Shown here piece after piece: positions 7,842 to 15,625 of a stretch of 50,778 nucleotides of DNA. The stretch lies in the NCBI GenBank assembly GCA_022790855.1, contig JAAVYA010000034.1:1-50778 (forward strand). The letters are read 5' to 3'. Position 1 is the stretch's first letter; every line of letters starts with the position of its first letter. The position numbers and the translations under genes were made by a program. The notes under the pieces are model-generated. The model searched no databases. It was not told the DNA's origin and saw nothing but the letters and a program-made list of their open reading frames with translations. The stretch comes from Lachnospiraceae bacterium (GTDB lineage: Bacteria; Bacillota; Clostridia; Lachnospirales; Lachnospiraceae).

Positions 7842-9137
7842 ATGCTGCTGTCTTTTTTTCGGCTTTCCCTTGCTATTCGCAATGTATGGCCTCAGCATAT
7901 GAACTTCAAAGAGTTTAGCATACTTTATATACTGCTGTTGGCTGCCGGAATGCCTGTAGCGTTCCTCGCCTGTATCCCCTTCGGCTTGTTCGGTATTTTG
8001 GTGGCGGTATGTATTTATGGATTAGTTACCCGCCGCGACACCGCAGCACAAAATGTTTTCATGGGCATGACAGGATGTGTGCTTGCCGTTGTGACAGAGA
8101 ATGTGCTGAAAATTTTCGTTGATATACTGATCCCCCCGGCATTCTTAAACTACGGGTATGTTTCTTTCATCGTTAGTTTGATTTACATTTTTCTGTTTTA
8201 TTGGATTACGCTGTTTTGCGGCAAGCTGCTGAAAAAAGTATTTTTGTCGGACAAAGGCATTCTGCGCCTGCCCCAGACATGGTATGTGATAGATGCCGCA
8301 CTACTGCTCCTTATAACCATCTATCTGTTCGATAATTTGATTCCAGGACAAAACGGCTCTATCGGCAGAATGATCTATAATAATGCCTTACATATTTCTG
8401 GATATCTCCTTGTGATGGTATTTTTATTTCTGGCTATGCGCCGCTCCCATCTGGAACAAATACAGACAGAAGTGAAGCAGAAAGCCTTGCAGGATTTACA
8501 GGATTACACACGAAATTTGGAAGCTATGTATAACGGCCTGCGTTCCTTTAAGCATGATTATGTGAATATTTTGATCTCTCTGTCCGGATATATAGAAGAG
8601 GGCGATATGGATAAATTAAAGGATTTTTTTGAAAGCAAAATCTTTCCAACGAAAAATCTGATTAGCCAGGGGGATTACAAGCTGAACCAGCTGAGCAACA
8701 TCCAGGTGCTGGAAATCAAAAGCCTACTCTCTGCAAAGATGATTTACGCCCATGAGACAGGGATTGACGTCACTATTGATATTCCCGACAAAGTGGAAAA
8801 CTTTCTGATAGACACGGTAGACCTCGCAAGAATACTGGGAATCTTTTTAGACAATGCCATGGAAGCTACATTGGAGACAGAACAGCCGCAAATAGGCTTA
8901 AATATCATTCAGAATAAGGCGGGTGTTTCCATCATCATAAGCAACCGCTTTCGGGATAACGGTGCAATGCTGCATAAGTTAAGTCAAAAGGGCTTTAGTA
9001 CAAAAATGGGACATCAGGGAATCGGGCTTTACAACGCTGAAAAAATCATTCGTTCTTATAACAATGTGCTGCATGAAACAACCATGCAATGCGGCTGTTT
9101 CACGCAGCATATGGAACTTACGGATCAAAAGGAGTGA
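7842..9137 (+). CDS. GHKL sensor histidine kinase, AgrC-like
   Basis: This 431-residue membrane kinase probably detects an extracellular signal and phosphorylates the LytTR regulator encoded next. About six hydrophobic helices fill residues 15-205. A short coiled linker leads to the phosphorylation motif FKHDYVNIL (His238). The ATPase part has the N-box-like FLDNAMEAT and G box HQGIGLYNAEK, typical of the HPK10/AgrC group. Start ATG 7842 follows GAAAGAAGG; the open frame extends 47 codons further upstream, but the promoter lies inside that stretch. The gap to the regulator is six bases. No AgrB or AgrD gene is adjacent, so the ligand is unknown. Confidence 0.85.
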   Translation: MLLSFFRLSLAIRNVWPQHMNFKEFSILYILLLAAGMPVAFLACIPFGLFGILVAVCIYGLVTRRDTAAQNVFMGMTGCVLAVVTENVLKIFVDILIPPAFLNYGYVSFIVSLIYIFLFYWITLFCGKLLKKVFLSDKGILRLPQTWYVIDAALLLLITIYLFDNLIPGQNGSIGRMIYNNALHISGYLLVMVFLFLAMRRSHLEQIQTEVKQKALQDLQDYTRNLEAMYNGLRSFKHDYVNILISLSGYIEEGDMDKLKDFFESKIFPTKNLISQGDYKLNQLSNIQVLEIKSLLSAKMIYAHETGIDVTIDIPDKVENFLIDTVDLARILGIFLDNAMEATLETEQPQIGLNIIQNKAGVSIIISNRFRDNGAMLHKLSQKGFSTKMGHQGIGLYNAEKIIRSYNNVLHETTMQCGCFTQHMELTDQKE

Positions 9138-9143
9138 CATGAT

Positions 9144-9863
9144 ATGTTAGACATCTTTGTGTGCGAAGACAATGACGCACAGCGGCGTATGGTTGTGCAA
9201 ATCATTCTAAATACGGTTCTGATCGAAGAATTGGATATGCAGCTTATGTTAGACACAGGAGATCCTTATGTGCTGCTGGAAAAAGTCAAGACCAGCCAGA
9301 ACACAGGCATTTATTTCCTTGATATCGACTTGGGCAGCAGCATGAATGGAATGAAACTGGCACAGCAAATAAGATTGTATGACCCCCGCGGCTTCATCAT
9401 ATTCATAACGGCACATTCGGAACTAAGTTACATGACCTTTCAGTATCGGGTAGAGGCTATGGATTTTGTATTAAAAGACAATCCTGCCGAAGTGAAAGTG
9501 AAACTCAGAGAATGTCTGTTAAATGCAATGGAGCGCCATACGCTCCAAACGAACAAGACGCATAAAGTCTATACCCTTGAAGCCGGCGGACAAAAAATCA
9601 GCGTAGATTATGACGATATTTTGTTTTTTGAAACTTCCGGCAATATCCATAAAGTCATTCTCCATGCGAAAGACCGCCAAATTGAATTTCCCAGCACCTT
9701 GAAAGAATTAACAAATATATTGGGCAGCAGCTTTGTGCGTTGCCATCGAGCCTTTTTGGTAAACGAAAATAATATAAAGGAAGTCGATACGAAAAATCGA
9801 ATCATCCATTTTTCCAACGGGGAAACTTGCTTAATGTCCACACGTATGATGAAAAAACTATAA
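9144..9863 (+). CDS. LytTR-family response regulator, AgrA-like
   Basis: This is a 239-residue two-domain regulator. The receiver covers residues 1-125, with the acidic pocket CEDN and phospho-acceptor Asp60 in YFLDIDLG. A LytTR DNA-binding domain follows, recognisable from ILFFETSGNIHKV, FPSTLKEL and FVRCHRAFLVN. LytTR proteins bind pairs of short direct repeats upstream of their targets. It is translated together with the kinase. The target could be the divergent small membrane protein, but no repeat pair stood out on reading. Confidence 0.9.
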   Translation: MLDIFVCEDNDAQRRMVVQIILNTVLIEELDMQLMLDTGDPYVLLEKVKTSQNTGIYFLDIDLGSSMNGMKLAQQIRLYDPRGFIIFITAHSELSYMTFQYRVEAMDFVLKDNPAEVKVKLRECLLNAMERHTLQTNKTHKVYTLEAGGQKISVDYDDILFFETSGNIHKVILHAKDRQIEFPSTLKELTNILGSSFVRCHRAFLVNENNIKEVDTKNRIIHFSNGETCLMSTRMMKKL

Positions 9864-9879
9864 AGAAGCAAACCTCCTA

Positions 9880-10310
9880 CATCCGTACAATCTGCATCCC
9901 GGTGCGGTCGTTGCCCGGGGCTATGACAAGGCGTTTCGGGGCTTCGGCGCAGCCCAGAGTAATTTTGCCATGGAACAGAATTTAAACCTGCTGGCCGAAC
10001 AAGTTGGTATCTCCCCCTGGGAAATCCGCTATCGGAACGCCATCCGTCCGGGCCAGATCCTGCCAAACGGCCAGACCATCCTCTGCGAAGCTACCGGAAT
10101 CGCTCCCGGGCTTGTCGTCCATGAGGAGGCAGATACCAGAATCACCCCGGATTCGGGAACCAGCACGGCTTCCCGCCAGACCGTAGTCACAGGAGAGGCC
10201 ACCCGGGTTGCGGCGGAAAAATTAGAACAGGATCTGGATGGGGAAAACCCTTGCAGAATTAGAGAGGAACGAGTATTATGGAGAATATCACCTCAAACAA
10301 CGAATACAAG
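9880..10310 (+). pseudogene. Xanthine dehydrogenase-type molybdenum subunit, internal fragment
   Basis: The fragment reads KAFRGFGAAQSNFAMEQN, then VGISPWEIRYRN and RPGQILPNGQ, all from the molybdopterin-binding subunit of xanthine dehydrogenase/aldehyde oxidase-type enzymes. It then jumps straight to LCEATGIAP, VVHEEADTRITPDSG and TASRQTVVTGEATR, which lie much further along in intact enzymes, so an internal segment is deleted. After LEQDLDG the similarity moves to another frame (KTLAELE, then YYGEY), pointing to an extra G in the GGGG at about 10239. The N-terminus and most of the C-terminus are absent. Its last frame reads by chance into the following gene. Confidence 0.8.
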
Positions 10311-10326
10311 GAGGCGCACCACCAAA

Positions 10327-11346
10327 ATGAAACTTATGAAAACAACAGACGCTGTGGGTCAGATTCTCTGCCATGATATCACCCAGATCATCAAAGGCGT
10401 GACCAAAGACGCGGTATTTCGAAAAGGCCATATCATTACAGAAGCAGACATTCCGGTGCTGCTCAGTGTAGGGAAGGATCACGTTTATATCTGGGAAAAC
10501 GATGAAACCATGCTCCATGAAAATGAAGCGGCCCAGATTCTGTACGAATTATGCAAAAATGAGCATATGCGGCCCACCCCCGTAAAGGAGGGCAAAATCG
10601 AACTGGTGGCAGAGTGCGACGGGCTTTTTAAAATTGACAGAGAGAAACTGAATCAGATCAATTCCCTGGGAGAGATGATGATTGCATCCAGACACGGGGA
10701 TTTCCCAGTAAAAAAAGGAGATAAACTGGCGGGAACCAGGATCATCCCCCTGGTAATTGAAAAGGAAAAAATGGATGCGGCCAAAGCCGTGGGAGGACAG
10801 GAACCGATTTTTGCATTGAAGCCTTTTTTGAAAAAGAAGGTGGGGATTGTGACCACCGGGAATGAAGTGTATTATGGGAGGATCCAGGACACATTCACAC
10901 CGGTCATCAGAGAGAAGCTTTCAGAGTACGACGCAGAAATCCTGGGGCATGAAATCAGCAATGATGAGACGGAGCGGATTGCAGCAGCGATTCGGAGATT
11001 GTTGGAGGCTGGGGCGGATCTGATCATCTGCACTGGAGGCATGAGCGTGGATCCGGATGACAAAACTCCGGGAGCCATTGGCAGCGTGGCGTCTTCGGTG
11101 GTGGCTTATGGCGCTCCGGTGCTGCCGGGAGCCATGTTTTTGCTTGCTTACTATGGAGCGGATATTCCCATTCTGGGCCTGCCGGGGTGCGTTATGTATG
11201 CCAGACGGACGATATTTGATCTGGTGCTTCCAAGAATTATGGCGGGAGAACGGCTGGAAAAGAAGGATTTGGATCGGTTGGGAGAAGGAGGCCTGTGCCT
11301 GTCCTGTCCTGTCTGTACGTTCCCCAACTGTGGGTTTGGTAAATAG
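10327..11346 (+). CDS. Molybdopterin-binding protein, MoeA/MoaB-like, with C-terminal Cys cluster
   Basis: This 339-residue cytoplasmic protein acts in molybdenum cofactor handling. The N-terminal half resembles the MoeA-type entry region (VGQILCHDITQI, then GHIITEADIPVL). The second half is a MoCF-type molybdopterin-binding fold with VGIVTTGNEVYYGRI, ICTGGMSVDPDD and a conserved LPGCVMY. The end is unusual, with four Cys in SCPVCTFPNC plus one just before, suggesting a metal or Fe-S site. Related proteins occur beside selenium-dependent molybdenum hydroxylase genes. ATG 10327 is chosen because AAGGAGG (10308-10314) lies upstream. The open frame runs further back only through the dehydrogenase wreck. 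Confidence 0.8.
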   Translation: MKLMKTTDAVGQILCHDITQIIKGVTKDAVFRKGHIITEADIPVLLSVGKDHVYIWENDETMLHENEAAQILYELCKNEHMRPTPVKEGKIELVAECDGLFKIDREKLNQINSLGEMMIASRHGDFPVKKGDKLAGTRIIPLVIEKEKMDAAKAVGGQEPIFALKPFLKKKVGIVTTGNEVYYGRIQDTFTPVIREKLSEYDAEILGHEISNDETERIAAAIRRLLEAGADLIICTGGMSVDPDDKTPGAIGSVASSVVAYGAPVLPGAMFLLAYYGADIPILGLPGCVMYARRTIFDLVLPRIMAGERLEKKDLDRLGEGGLCLSCPVCTFPNCGFGK

Positions 11347-11358
11347 GAAGGAGAAACG

Positions 11359-11709
11359 GTGCAGGGATTTTACGAAGCGGTGCAAAGAGCCGATTTAAAC
11401 CAGTGCATTTGGTCCGTGACGGTGATTGAGGGCATTGGGGCAGGCCAAAAGGCATTGTGGTGTAACGGCCAATTTTTGTGGAAGTCGGAAGGAGGATTTT
11501 TCAGCCAGGACCAGCATGCAATAGAAGCAGTTTTAAAAGGAGAGGAAGGCTGTGCCAACAGTTTGAAGCCGGAGGGGAGTGTGATCCCCTTTGGGGAATG
11601 CAGCCTGTATTGTGAACAACTGCGAAAAGAGGCGTATTTGGTGATTTGCGGCGGCACGGTGGATATTCTATTAGAACTGTTACAAGAGAGGGTTGACAGT
11701 CAAAAATAA
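11359..11709 (+). pseudogene. XdhC/CoxI family protein, truncated
   Basis: A GTG start after GGAAGGAG gives 116 residues that look like the N-terminal part of an XdhC-type maturation factor, which inserts or modifies the molybdenum cofactor of hydroxylases. The line YLVICGG should open the Rossmann domain (GGGHV is usual) but reads GGTVDILLELLQ and stops. The NAD-binding half, normally well over 100 residues, is absent. It follows the MoeA-like gene by 12 bases. A trimmed but functional N-terminal protein cannot be excluded. Loss of the client enzyme upstream fits decay. Confidence 0.55.
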
Positions 11710-11736
11710 AGGTGGTACTTTATTGGTATACCAATA
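11693..11736 (+). promoter_or_regulatory. modABC promoter with 16-base palindrome
   Basis: TTGACA (11693-11698) and TACTTT (11716-11721) have a 17-base spacer. The perfect palindrome TATTGGTATACCAATA (11721-11736) begins at the last base of the -10 box and would cover the transcription start, a classic repressor position. It does not look like the E. coli ModE operator. The promoter lies in the tail of the xdhC remnant, so modABC can be transcribed independently. Confidence 0.65.
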
Positions 11737-11748
11737 TACTTCTATGCA

Positions 11749-11830
11749 CGGAATCATTTTATAACTGGATTTGTCACATTCCGAGCGTACATTCCCAGGA
11801 AGGGTGGAATCCATACCTGGGAAAATTTTT
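11749..11830 (+). promoter_or_regulatory. Structured modA leader with attenuator-like terminator
   Basis: CGGAAT (11749-11754) can pair with ATTCCG (11778-11783). A second hairpin, TTCCCAGG (11792-11799) with CCTGGGAA (11816-11823), has a partly paired interior and is followed by AATTTTT, as in an intrinsic terminator. The blocks GGAAT and ATTCC each occur twice (GGAAT 11750, 11806; ATTCC 11778, 11791), so alternative pairings are possible. That would fit an attenuator or riboswitch answering to molybdenum or its cofactor. I could not match it confidently to a known class. Confidence 0.5.
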
Positions 11831-11837
11831 AGCCTAT

Positions 11838-11860
11838 CGATTACTTTAAAAAAATAATCG
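11838..11860 (+). repeat. Inverted repeat before modA
   Basis: CGATTACTTT and AAAATAATCG form arms matching at nine of ten positions around AAA, 30 bases before the modA start. It could be an operator or a hairpin masking the leader. No protein is assigned to it. Confidence 0.45.
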
Positions 11861-11889
11861 GTATCACGGATGCGAGGAGAAAAAATTGT

Positions 11890-12771
11890 ATGAAACGAAC
11901 GGTCTTATTGGCAATGGCGGCAGCAATGGTACTGTATTTTGCTGCCTGCGGAAACGGAGCTTCCCAAATGGAGAAGCAGACGGAGGCAAACGAAGGGAAT
12001 CTGGCAGCAGAGGGGGAAGAGGAAGTAGAGCTTCAAGTATTTATTGCCGCCAGCCTCAATACGGTGATGACGGATTTGGCCAATCGCTATCGGGAGGATC
12101 ATCCCCATGTGAAAATTACCTTCAATGCAGAAAGTTCCGGCACTTTAATGATGCAGATTGAAGAAGGGTTTTCCTGTGATATTTTCTTTTCGGCGGCTCA
12201 AAAGCAGATGGATCAGCTGGAAGCGGATGGGTTTGTGGTAGAAGGAAGCCGGGCCAATGTAGTGAACAATCAGGTGGTGGTGGTGACGAGAAAAGGCAGC
12301 GGCACCAAAGTTACAGGTCTTAGCACTTTGCAGGATGCGGAAAATATTGCCCTTGCGGGAGAGAGCGTTCCGGTAGGAAGATATACCCGTCAGGCGCTGA
12401 TCTGTAAAGGCATTCTGGAAGCAGAGGATCCTTCTGCTGTTACCACCCGGGAAGTTTCCCAGGCTTTCGCAGGTGTGGAAATCAGCGAGCAGGACAATGT
12501 AAGCAAGGTGCTCCTTGCCGTAGTGGAAGGCTCCTGCGAAGTGGGAACCACGTATTATTCCGATACCTATGGCTATGAAGAAGAGCTTCAGATTCTGGAA
12601 GTTGTGGATTCCAGTTTGACGGGAGACGTTATTTATCCAATCGCCAGGATCAAGAATGAAGAAGCAGGAGCATTGCAAACAAAGGCGGCAGAGGATTTTT
12701 TGGATTTTCTTTTGTCTGAGGAAGCAAAGGAAGTCTTTGAGACGTATTATTTTGATACGGATGTGGAGTAG
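11890..12771 (+). CDS. modA: Molybdate ABC transporter substrate-binding lipoprotein
   Basis: This 293-residue extracellular protein captures molybdate or tungstate for the ModBC permease. A lipoprotein signal ends in the lipobox FAAC (Cys20), followed by an acidic linker. The mature domain has the ModA hallmarks FIAASLNTVM, then SSGTLMMQIEEG, DIFFSAAQKQMD and PVGRYTRQA. The fold is the two-lobed type II periplasmic-binding fold, adapted here to membrane anchoring in a Gram-positive cell. Start ATG 11890 follows GAGGAGAAAA. It is first of three genes, with modB three bases after its stop. Confidence 0.93.
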   Translation: MKRTVLLAMAAAMVLYFAACGNGASQMEKQTEANEGNLAAEGEEEVELQVFIAASLNTVMTDLANRYREDHPHVKITFNAESSGTLMMQIEEGFSCDIFFSAAQKQMDQLEADGFVVEGSRANVVNNQVVVVTRKGSGTKVTGLSTLQDAENIALAGESVPVGRYTRQALICKGILEAEDPSAVTTREVSQAFAGVEISEQDNVSKVLLAVVEGSCEVGTTYYSDTYGYEEELQILEVVDSSLTGDVIYPIARIKNEEAGALQTKAAEDFLDFLLSEEAKEVFETYYFDTDVE

Positions 12772-12774
12772 CAT

Positions 12775-13479
12775 ATGGATATGATAGCGGAACTGTTAAA
12801 AAATCTGGACTGGAGTCCCCTGTGGATTTCTCTGAAAACGGGCGTGGTGGCAACCGCCCTTTCCTTTTTTCTGGGGATTTTTGCAGCAAGGAAGAGCCAG
12901 AGGCTCTCCGGGCCGGGCCGGGCGGTTTTAGATGGGATCTTGACGCTGCCCATGGTACTGCCCCCTACGGCGGCAGGATTCTTGCTATTGCTTGTGTTCG
13001 GCAGGAGACGGCCCTTGGGTTTGCTCTTGTATGAATCCTTTGGCGTCAAGGTGGTGCAGTCCTGGCTGGGATGCATTTTGGCCGCAACGGTCATTGCGTT
13101 TCCTTTGATGTACCGCAATGCCAGGGGAGCCATGGAGCAGATAGACGTCAATTTGGTCTATGCGGGGCGTACATTGGGAATGTCGGAGCGGAACATCTTC
13201 TGGAACGTGGTGGTGCCTTCCGCCGGGCCGGGGATTGTGTCCGGAACGATTCTTACCTTTGCCAGAGCTTTGGGGGAATACGGGGCCACCTCCATGCTGG
13301 CAGGAAATATTCCCGGTAAGACAGGAACCATTTCCCAGAAAATTGCCATGGTCATTCAGGACGGCGATTATGCTACGGCAGGATTCTGGGTAATAGTTAT
13401 GCTGCTGCTTGCCTTCGCTGTGATTGTTGTGATGAATCTGTCTGCTGCAAAAGGAAGAAAACAGGACAGACGCTGGTAA
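12775..13479 (+). CDS. modB: Molybdate ABC transporter permease
   Basis: This 234-residue integral membrane subunit forms the channel for molybdate. Five or six hydrophobic helices are visible, beginning WISLKTGVVATALSFFLG. The conserved permease lead VLPPTAAGF follows. The EAA-type cytoplasmic loop that contacts the ATPase reads AGRTLGMSERNIFW then VVPSAGPGI. A typical ModB ending, RALGEYGAT then IAMVIQDGDY, comes next. The start lies just after the modA stop, and GTGGAG within the end of modA serves as ribosome binding site, implying coupled translation. Confidence 0.93.
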   Translation: MDMIAELLKNLDWSPLWISLKTGVVATALSFFLGIFAARKSQRLSGPGRAVLDGILTLPMVLPPTAAGFLLLLVFGRRRPLGLLLYESFGVKVVQSWLGCILAATVIAFPLMYRNARGAMEQIDVNLVYAGRTLGMSERNIFWNVVVPSAGPGIVSGTILTFARALGEYGATSMLAGNIPGKTGTISQKIAMVIQDGDYATAGFWVIVMLLLAFAVIVVMNLSAAKGRKQDRRW

Positions 13480-13531
13480 ATAAGGGCGGCTTCTTATACA
13501 CTGTGGGTATCCAGGAAAGAAAGGTGCAATC

Positions 13532-14587
13532 ATGGGGATTGACGTTAAGATTCAAAAAAGACTGGGAGCATTTCAGCTTATGGTGGAATTTCACGGAACC
13601 TCCAACCGGATTGGGATTTTAGGAGCCTCCGGCTGCGGAAAAAGCATGACGCTAAAATGTATCGCGGGGATTGAAACACCGGAGGATGGGTGGATTCGCG
13701 TGGGCGATCAGGTATTATTTGATTCTGACCGAAAACGGGATTTGAAACCCCAGAAGCGGAACATCGGCTATCTGTTCCAGAATTATGCCCTTTTCCCCAC
13801 CATGACCGTGGCCCAGAACATTAGCGCAGGCTTAAAAGGAAGCCGCAAAGAAAAACAAAAACGTATCGAAGAGATGATAGAAAAATTCCAGCTCTCAGGG
13901 CTTCAGCATCATTTCCCCAGGGAATTATCCGGGGGCCAGCAGCAGCGCACAGCCCTTGCCCGGATTATGGCTTATGAGCCGGAGGCGATTTTATTGGACG
14001 AGCCTTTTTCTGCCATGGATGTATTTTTGAAGGACCGGCTGCAGCAGGAGATGACAGAGATGCTGAAAGATTATACCGGAACTGTGATCCTGGTGTCCCA
14101 CAGCCGGGATGAAATCTATCGGTTCAGCCAGGAATTGTTGGTAATGGAACAGGGGAAACATGTGGTGTTCGGCGGTACAAAAGAGATTTTTGAACATCCT
14201 ATGTATCGGGAGGCGGCCAGGCTTACCGGATGCAAAAATATTTCCGGGATTAGGCGCGTGGATGCCCATACCCTGGAGGCTTCGGATTGGGGAATCATCC
14301 TTCATACCAAGGGGGAGGTTCCTTTGGAGGCCAACTGGGTCGGTTACCGCGCCCATGATTTTGTGCCGGTATGGGGAGAGCGGAAGGAGAATTGCCTGAA
14401 GGTGGCAGTGAAAAGTGTGGCGGAGCTGCCTTTTGAATGCAATTATTACTTATGGCCGGAGGGGGATGGCCGGGATAAGGAGAGTATTTGCTGGTTCCTG
14501 CAGCGGGAGCGGCAGCAGGAGGTGGAGGAGAAGGGGATTCCGGATTATTTGGAGTTTCGGGAGGAGAAATTGATGTTTTTGAGGTGA
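13532..14587 (+). CDS. modC: Molybdate ABC transporter ATP-binding protein
   Basis: This 351-residue ATPase powers ModB. It has Walker A GASGCGKS, a Q-loop in YLFQNYALFP, signature LSGGQQQR, Walker B AILLDEPFSAMD and H-loop VSHSRDE. Residues from about 235 on should form the regulatory domain that other ModC proteins use to sense oxyanion. Here it is short and diverged, including GYRAHDFVPVWG and LPFECNYYL, so feedback sensing may differ. A 52-base gap separates it from modB, with a GAAAGG ribosome binding site, and no new promoter is apparent. Confidence 0.92.
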   Translation: MGIDVKIQKRLGAFQLMVEFHGTSNRIGILGASGCGKSMTLKCIAGIETPEDGWIRVGDQVLFDSDRKRDLKPQKRNIGYLFQNYALFPTMTVAQNISAGLKGSRKEKQKRIEEMIEKFQLSGLQHHFPRELSGGQQQRTALARIMAYEPEAILLDEPFSAMDVFLKDRLQQEMTEMLKDYTGTVILVSHSRDEIYRFSQELLVMEQGKHVVFGGTKEIFEHPMYREAARLTGCKNISGIRRVDAHTLEASDWGIILHTKGEVPLEANWVGYRAHDFVPVWGERKENCLKVAVKSVAELPFECNYYLWPEGDGRDKESICWFLQRERQQEVEEKGIPDYLEFREEKLMFLR

Positions 14588-14656
14588 TGTTTGAGAGGGA
14601 CGCCAGGGAAAAGTGGTTCCTTTTTTATAAGATAGAAGTATTTTTCTGTCGAAATG

Positions 14657-14665
14657 TGGTATAAT
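14657..14665 (+). promoter_or_regulatory. Extended -10 promoter of the PIG-L gene
   Basis: TGG directly before TATAAT (14660-14665) gives an extended -10, and no good -35 is present. It sits inside the longer possible reading frame and fixes the start at 14690. Confidence 0.6.
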
Positions 14666-14689
14666 CCGGATATTGGGAAAAAGGAAGTG

Positions 14690-15433
14690 ATGTCTATGGG
14701 ACGTAAGCGTGGCAGAGGCAGAAGGGTTGGAAAGCGGTGGGTACTATGTGCTGCATCGGGATGTGTTTTGGGGATTGCCCTGATTAGTTTGTTTGTGTTT
14801 GTGATTACGTTGTATCCTTATCTTAATTTGCCGAAAGTGACTGCCAGGGATTTGGACGAGCTTGGTCTTGAGAATTATAATAAGGTTATGATTGTTGCGC
14901 ATCCGGATGATGAGCTGCTTTGGGGCGGGAAGCATTTGCTGGAGGACGATTATTTGGTGGTCTGTTTGACCAGAGGATATGATGAAGTCCGCAGAGGGGA
15001 ATTTGAGCGGGTATTGGCGGAAACAAAAGATAAGGGATTGATTTTATCCTATCCGGATAAAGTTGGTAAAAAGCGCAGCAATTGGAAATTTTGGCGGCGT
15101 GATATGGAAGAGGATTTGACGGAAATTTTGAAGTATAAAGACTGGGAGCTGGTGGCGACCCATAATGAAGAAGGAGAGTATGGGCATAAACAGCATATTA
15201 TGACTCATGAGAGCGTCAAAAAAGTGTATCAGGAAACGGGATGTAAGGCGAAATTATTCTGGTTTGGGAAATACTATGTGGATGATAAAGTGCCTTATGA
15301 TCTGATGGAAATGGAGAAAGAAGTTTACAATCAGAAGCGTAAGCTGGCAAAAATCTATGAAAGCCAGCGCTCTTCTATCCGAAAGCTGTACCATATGCTG
15401 CCCTACGAATATTGGGAAGAAGAAAATGAATGA
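14690..15433 (+). CDS. PIG-L family deacetylase, membrane-anchored
   Basis: This 247-residue protein has a basic N-terminus (GRKRGRGRRVGKRW), one hydrophobic helix at about residues 20-43, then a LmbE/PIG-L Zn-dependent deacetylase domain. The Zn motif AHPDDE is present, as is the later HKQH supplying the third ligand. Family members remove N-acetyl groups from GlcNAc-containing small molecules or glycans. With the N-terminal anchor the domain is probably on the outer face, which would suit surface glycan or peptidoglycan-linked substrates, but the substrate cannot be told. ATG 14690 follows AAGGAAGTG. Confidence 0.8.
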   Translation: MSMGRKRGRGRRVGKRWVLCAASGCVLGIALISLFVFVITLYPYLNLPKVTARDLDELGLENYNKVMIVAHPDDELLWGGKHLLEDDYLVVCLTRGYDEVRRGEFERVLAETKDKGLILSYPDKVGKKRSNWKFWRRDMEEDLTEILKYKDWELVATHNEEGEYGHKQHIMTHESVKKVYQETGCKAKLFWFGKYYVDDKVPYDLMEMEKEVYNQKRKLAKIYESQRSSIRKLYHMLPYEYWEEENE

Positions 15434-15560
15434 TTACTTATCACGGCCAATGGCAATTAGTAAAGGAAACAAGATGCTCCCCTTTTCCCTGGCGTCCCCT
15501 CTCAGAAACACTTCACTAACTCACATTGCCCACGAATAGTAACAATTTGTGGGAGAATCC

Positions 15561-15589
15561 TTGACGGAAAATAAGGGAAATGCTAGACT
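15561..15589 (+). promoter_or_regulatory. Promoter of the methyltransferase-hslO-nadE operon
   Basis: TTGACG (15561-15566) and TAGACT (15584-15589) have a 17-base spacer, 36 bases before the start codon. Nothing else was recognised between 15434 and 15560. Confidence 0.65.
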
Positions 15590-15625
15590 ATAGTGTGACA
15601 AACAGGCCGGAAAGGGTGAGGAACA

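Noticed and set aside
10278..10376. Small frame MENITSNNEYKEAHH overlapping the MoeA-like start
   Set aside because: No convincing ribosome binding site, sequence inside the dehydrogenase remnant, and the product resembles nothing.
9970..11346. A single 458-residue protein joining xanthine dehydrogenase sequence to the MoeA-like protein
   Set aside because: The first 119 codons are a deleted, frameshifted remnant of another gene, and a ribosome binding site with ATG stands at the MoeA-like start. The joined frame is accidental.
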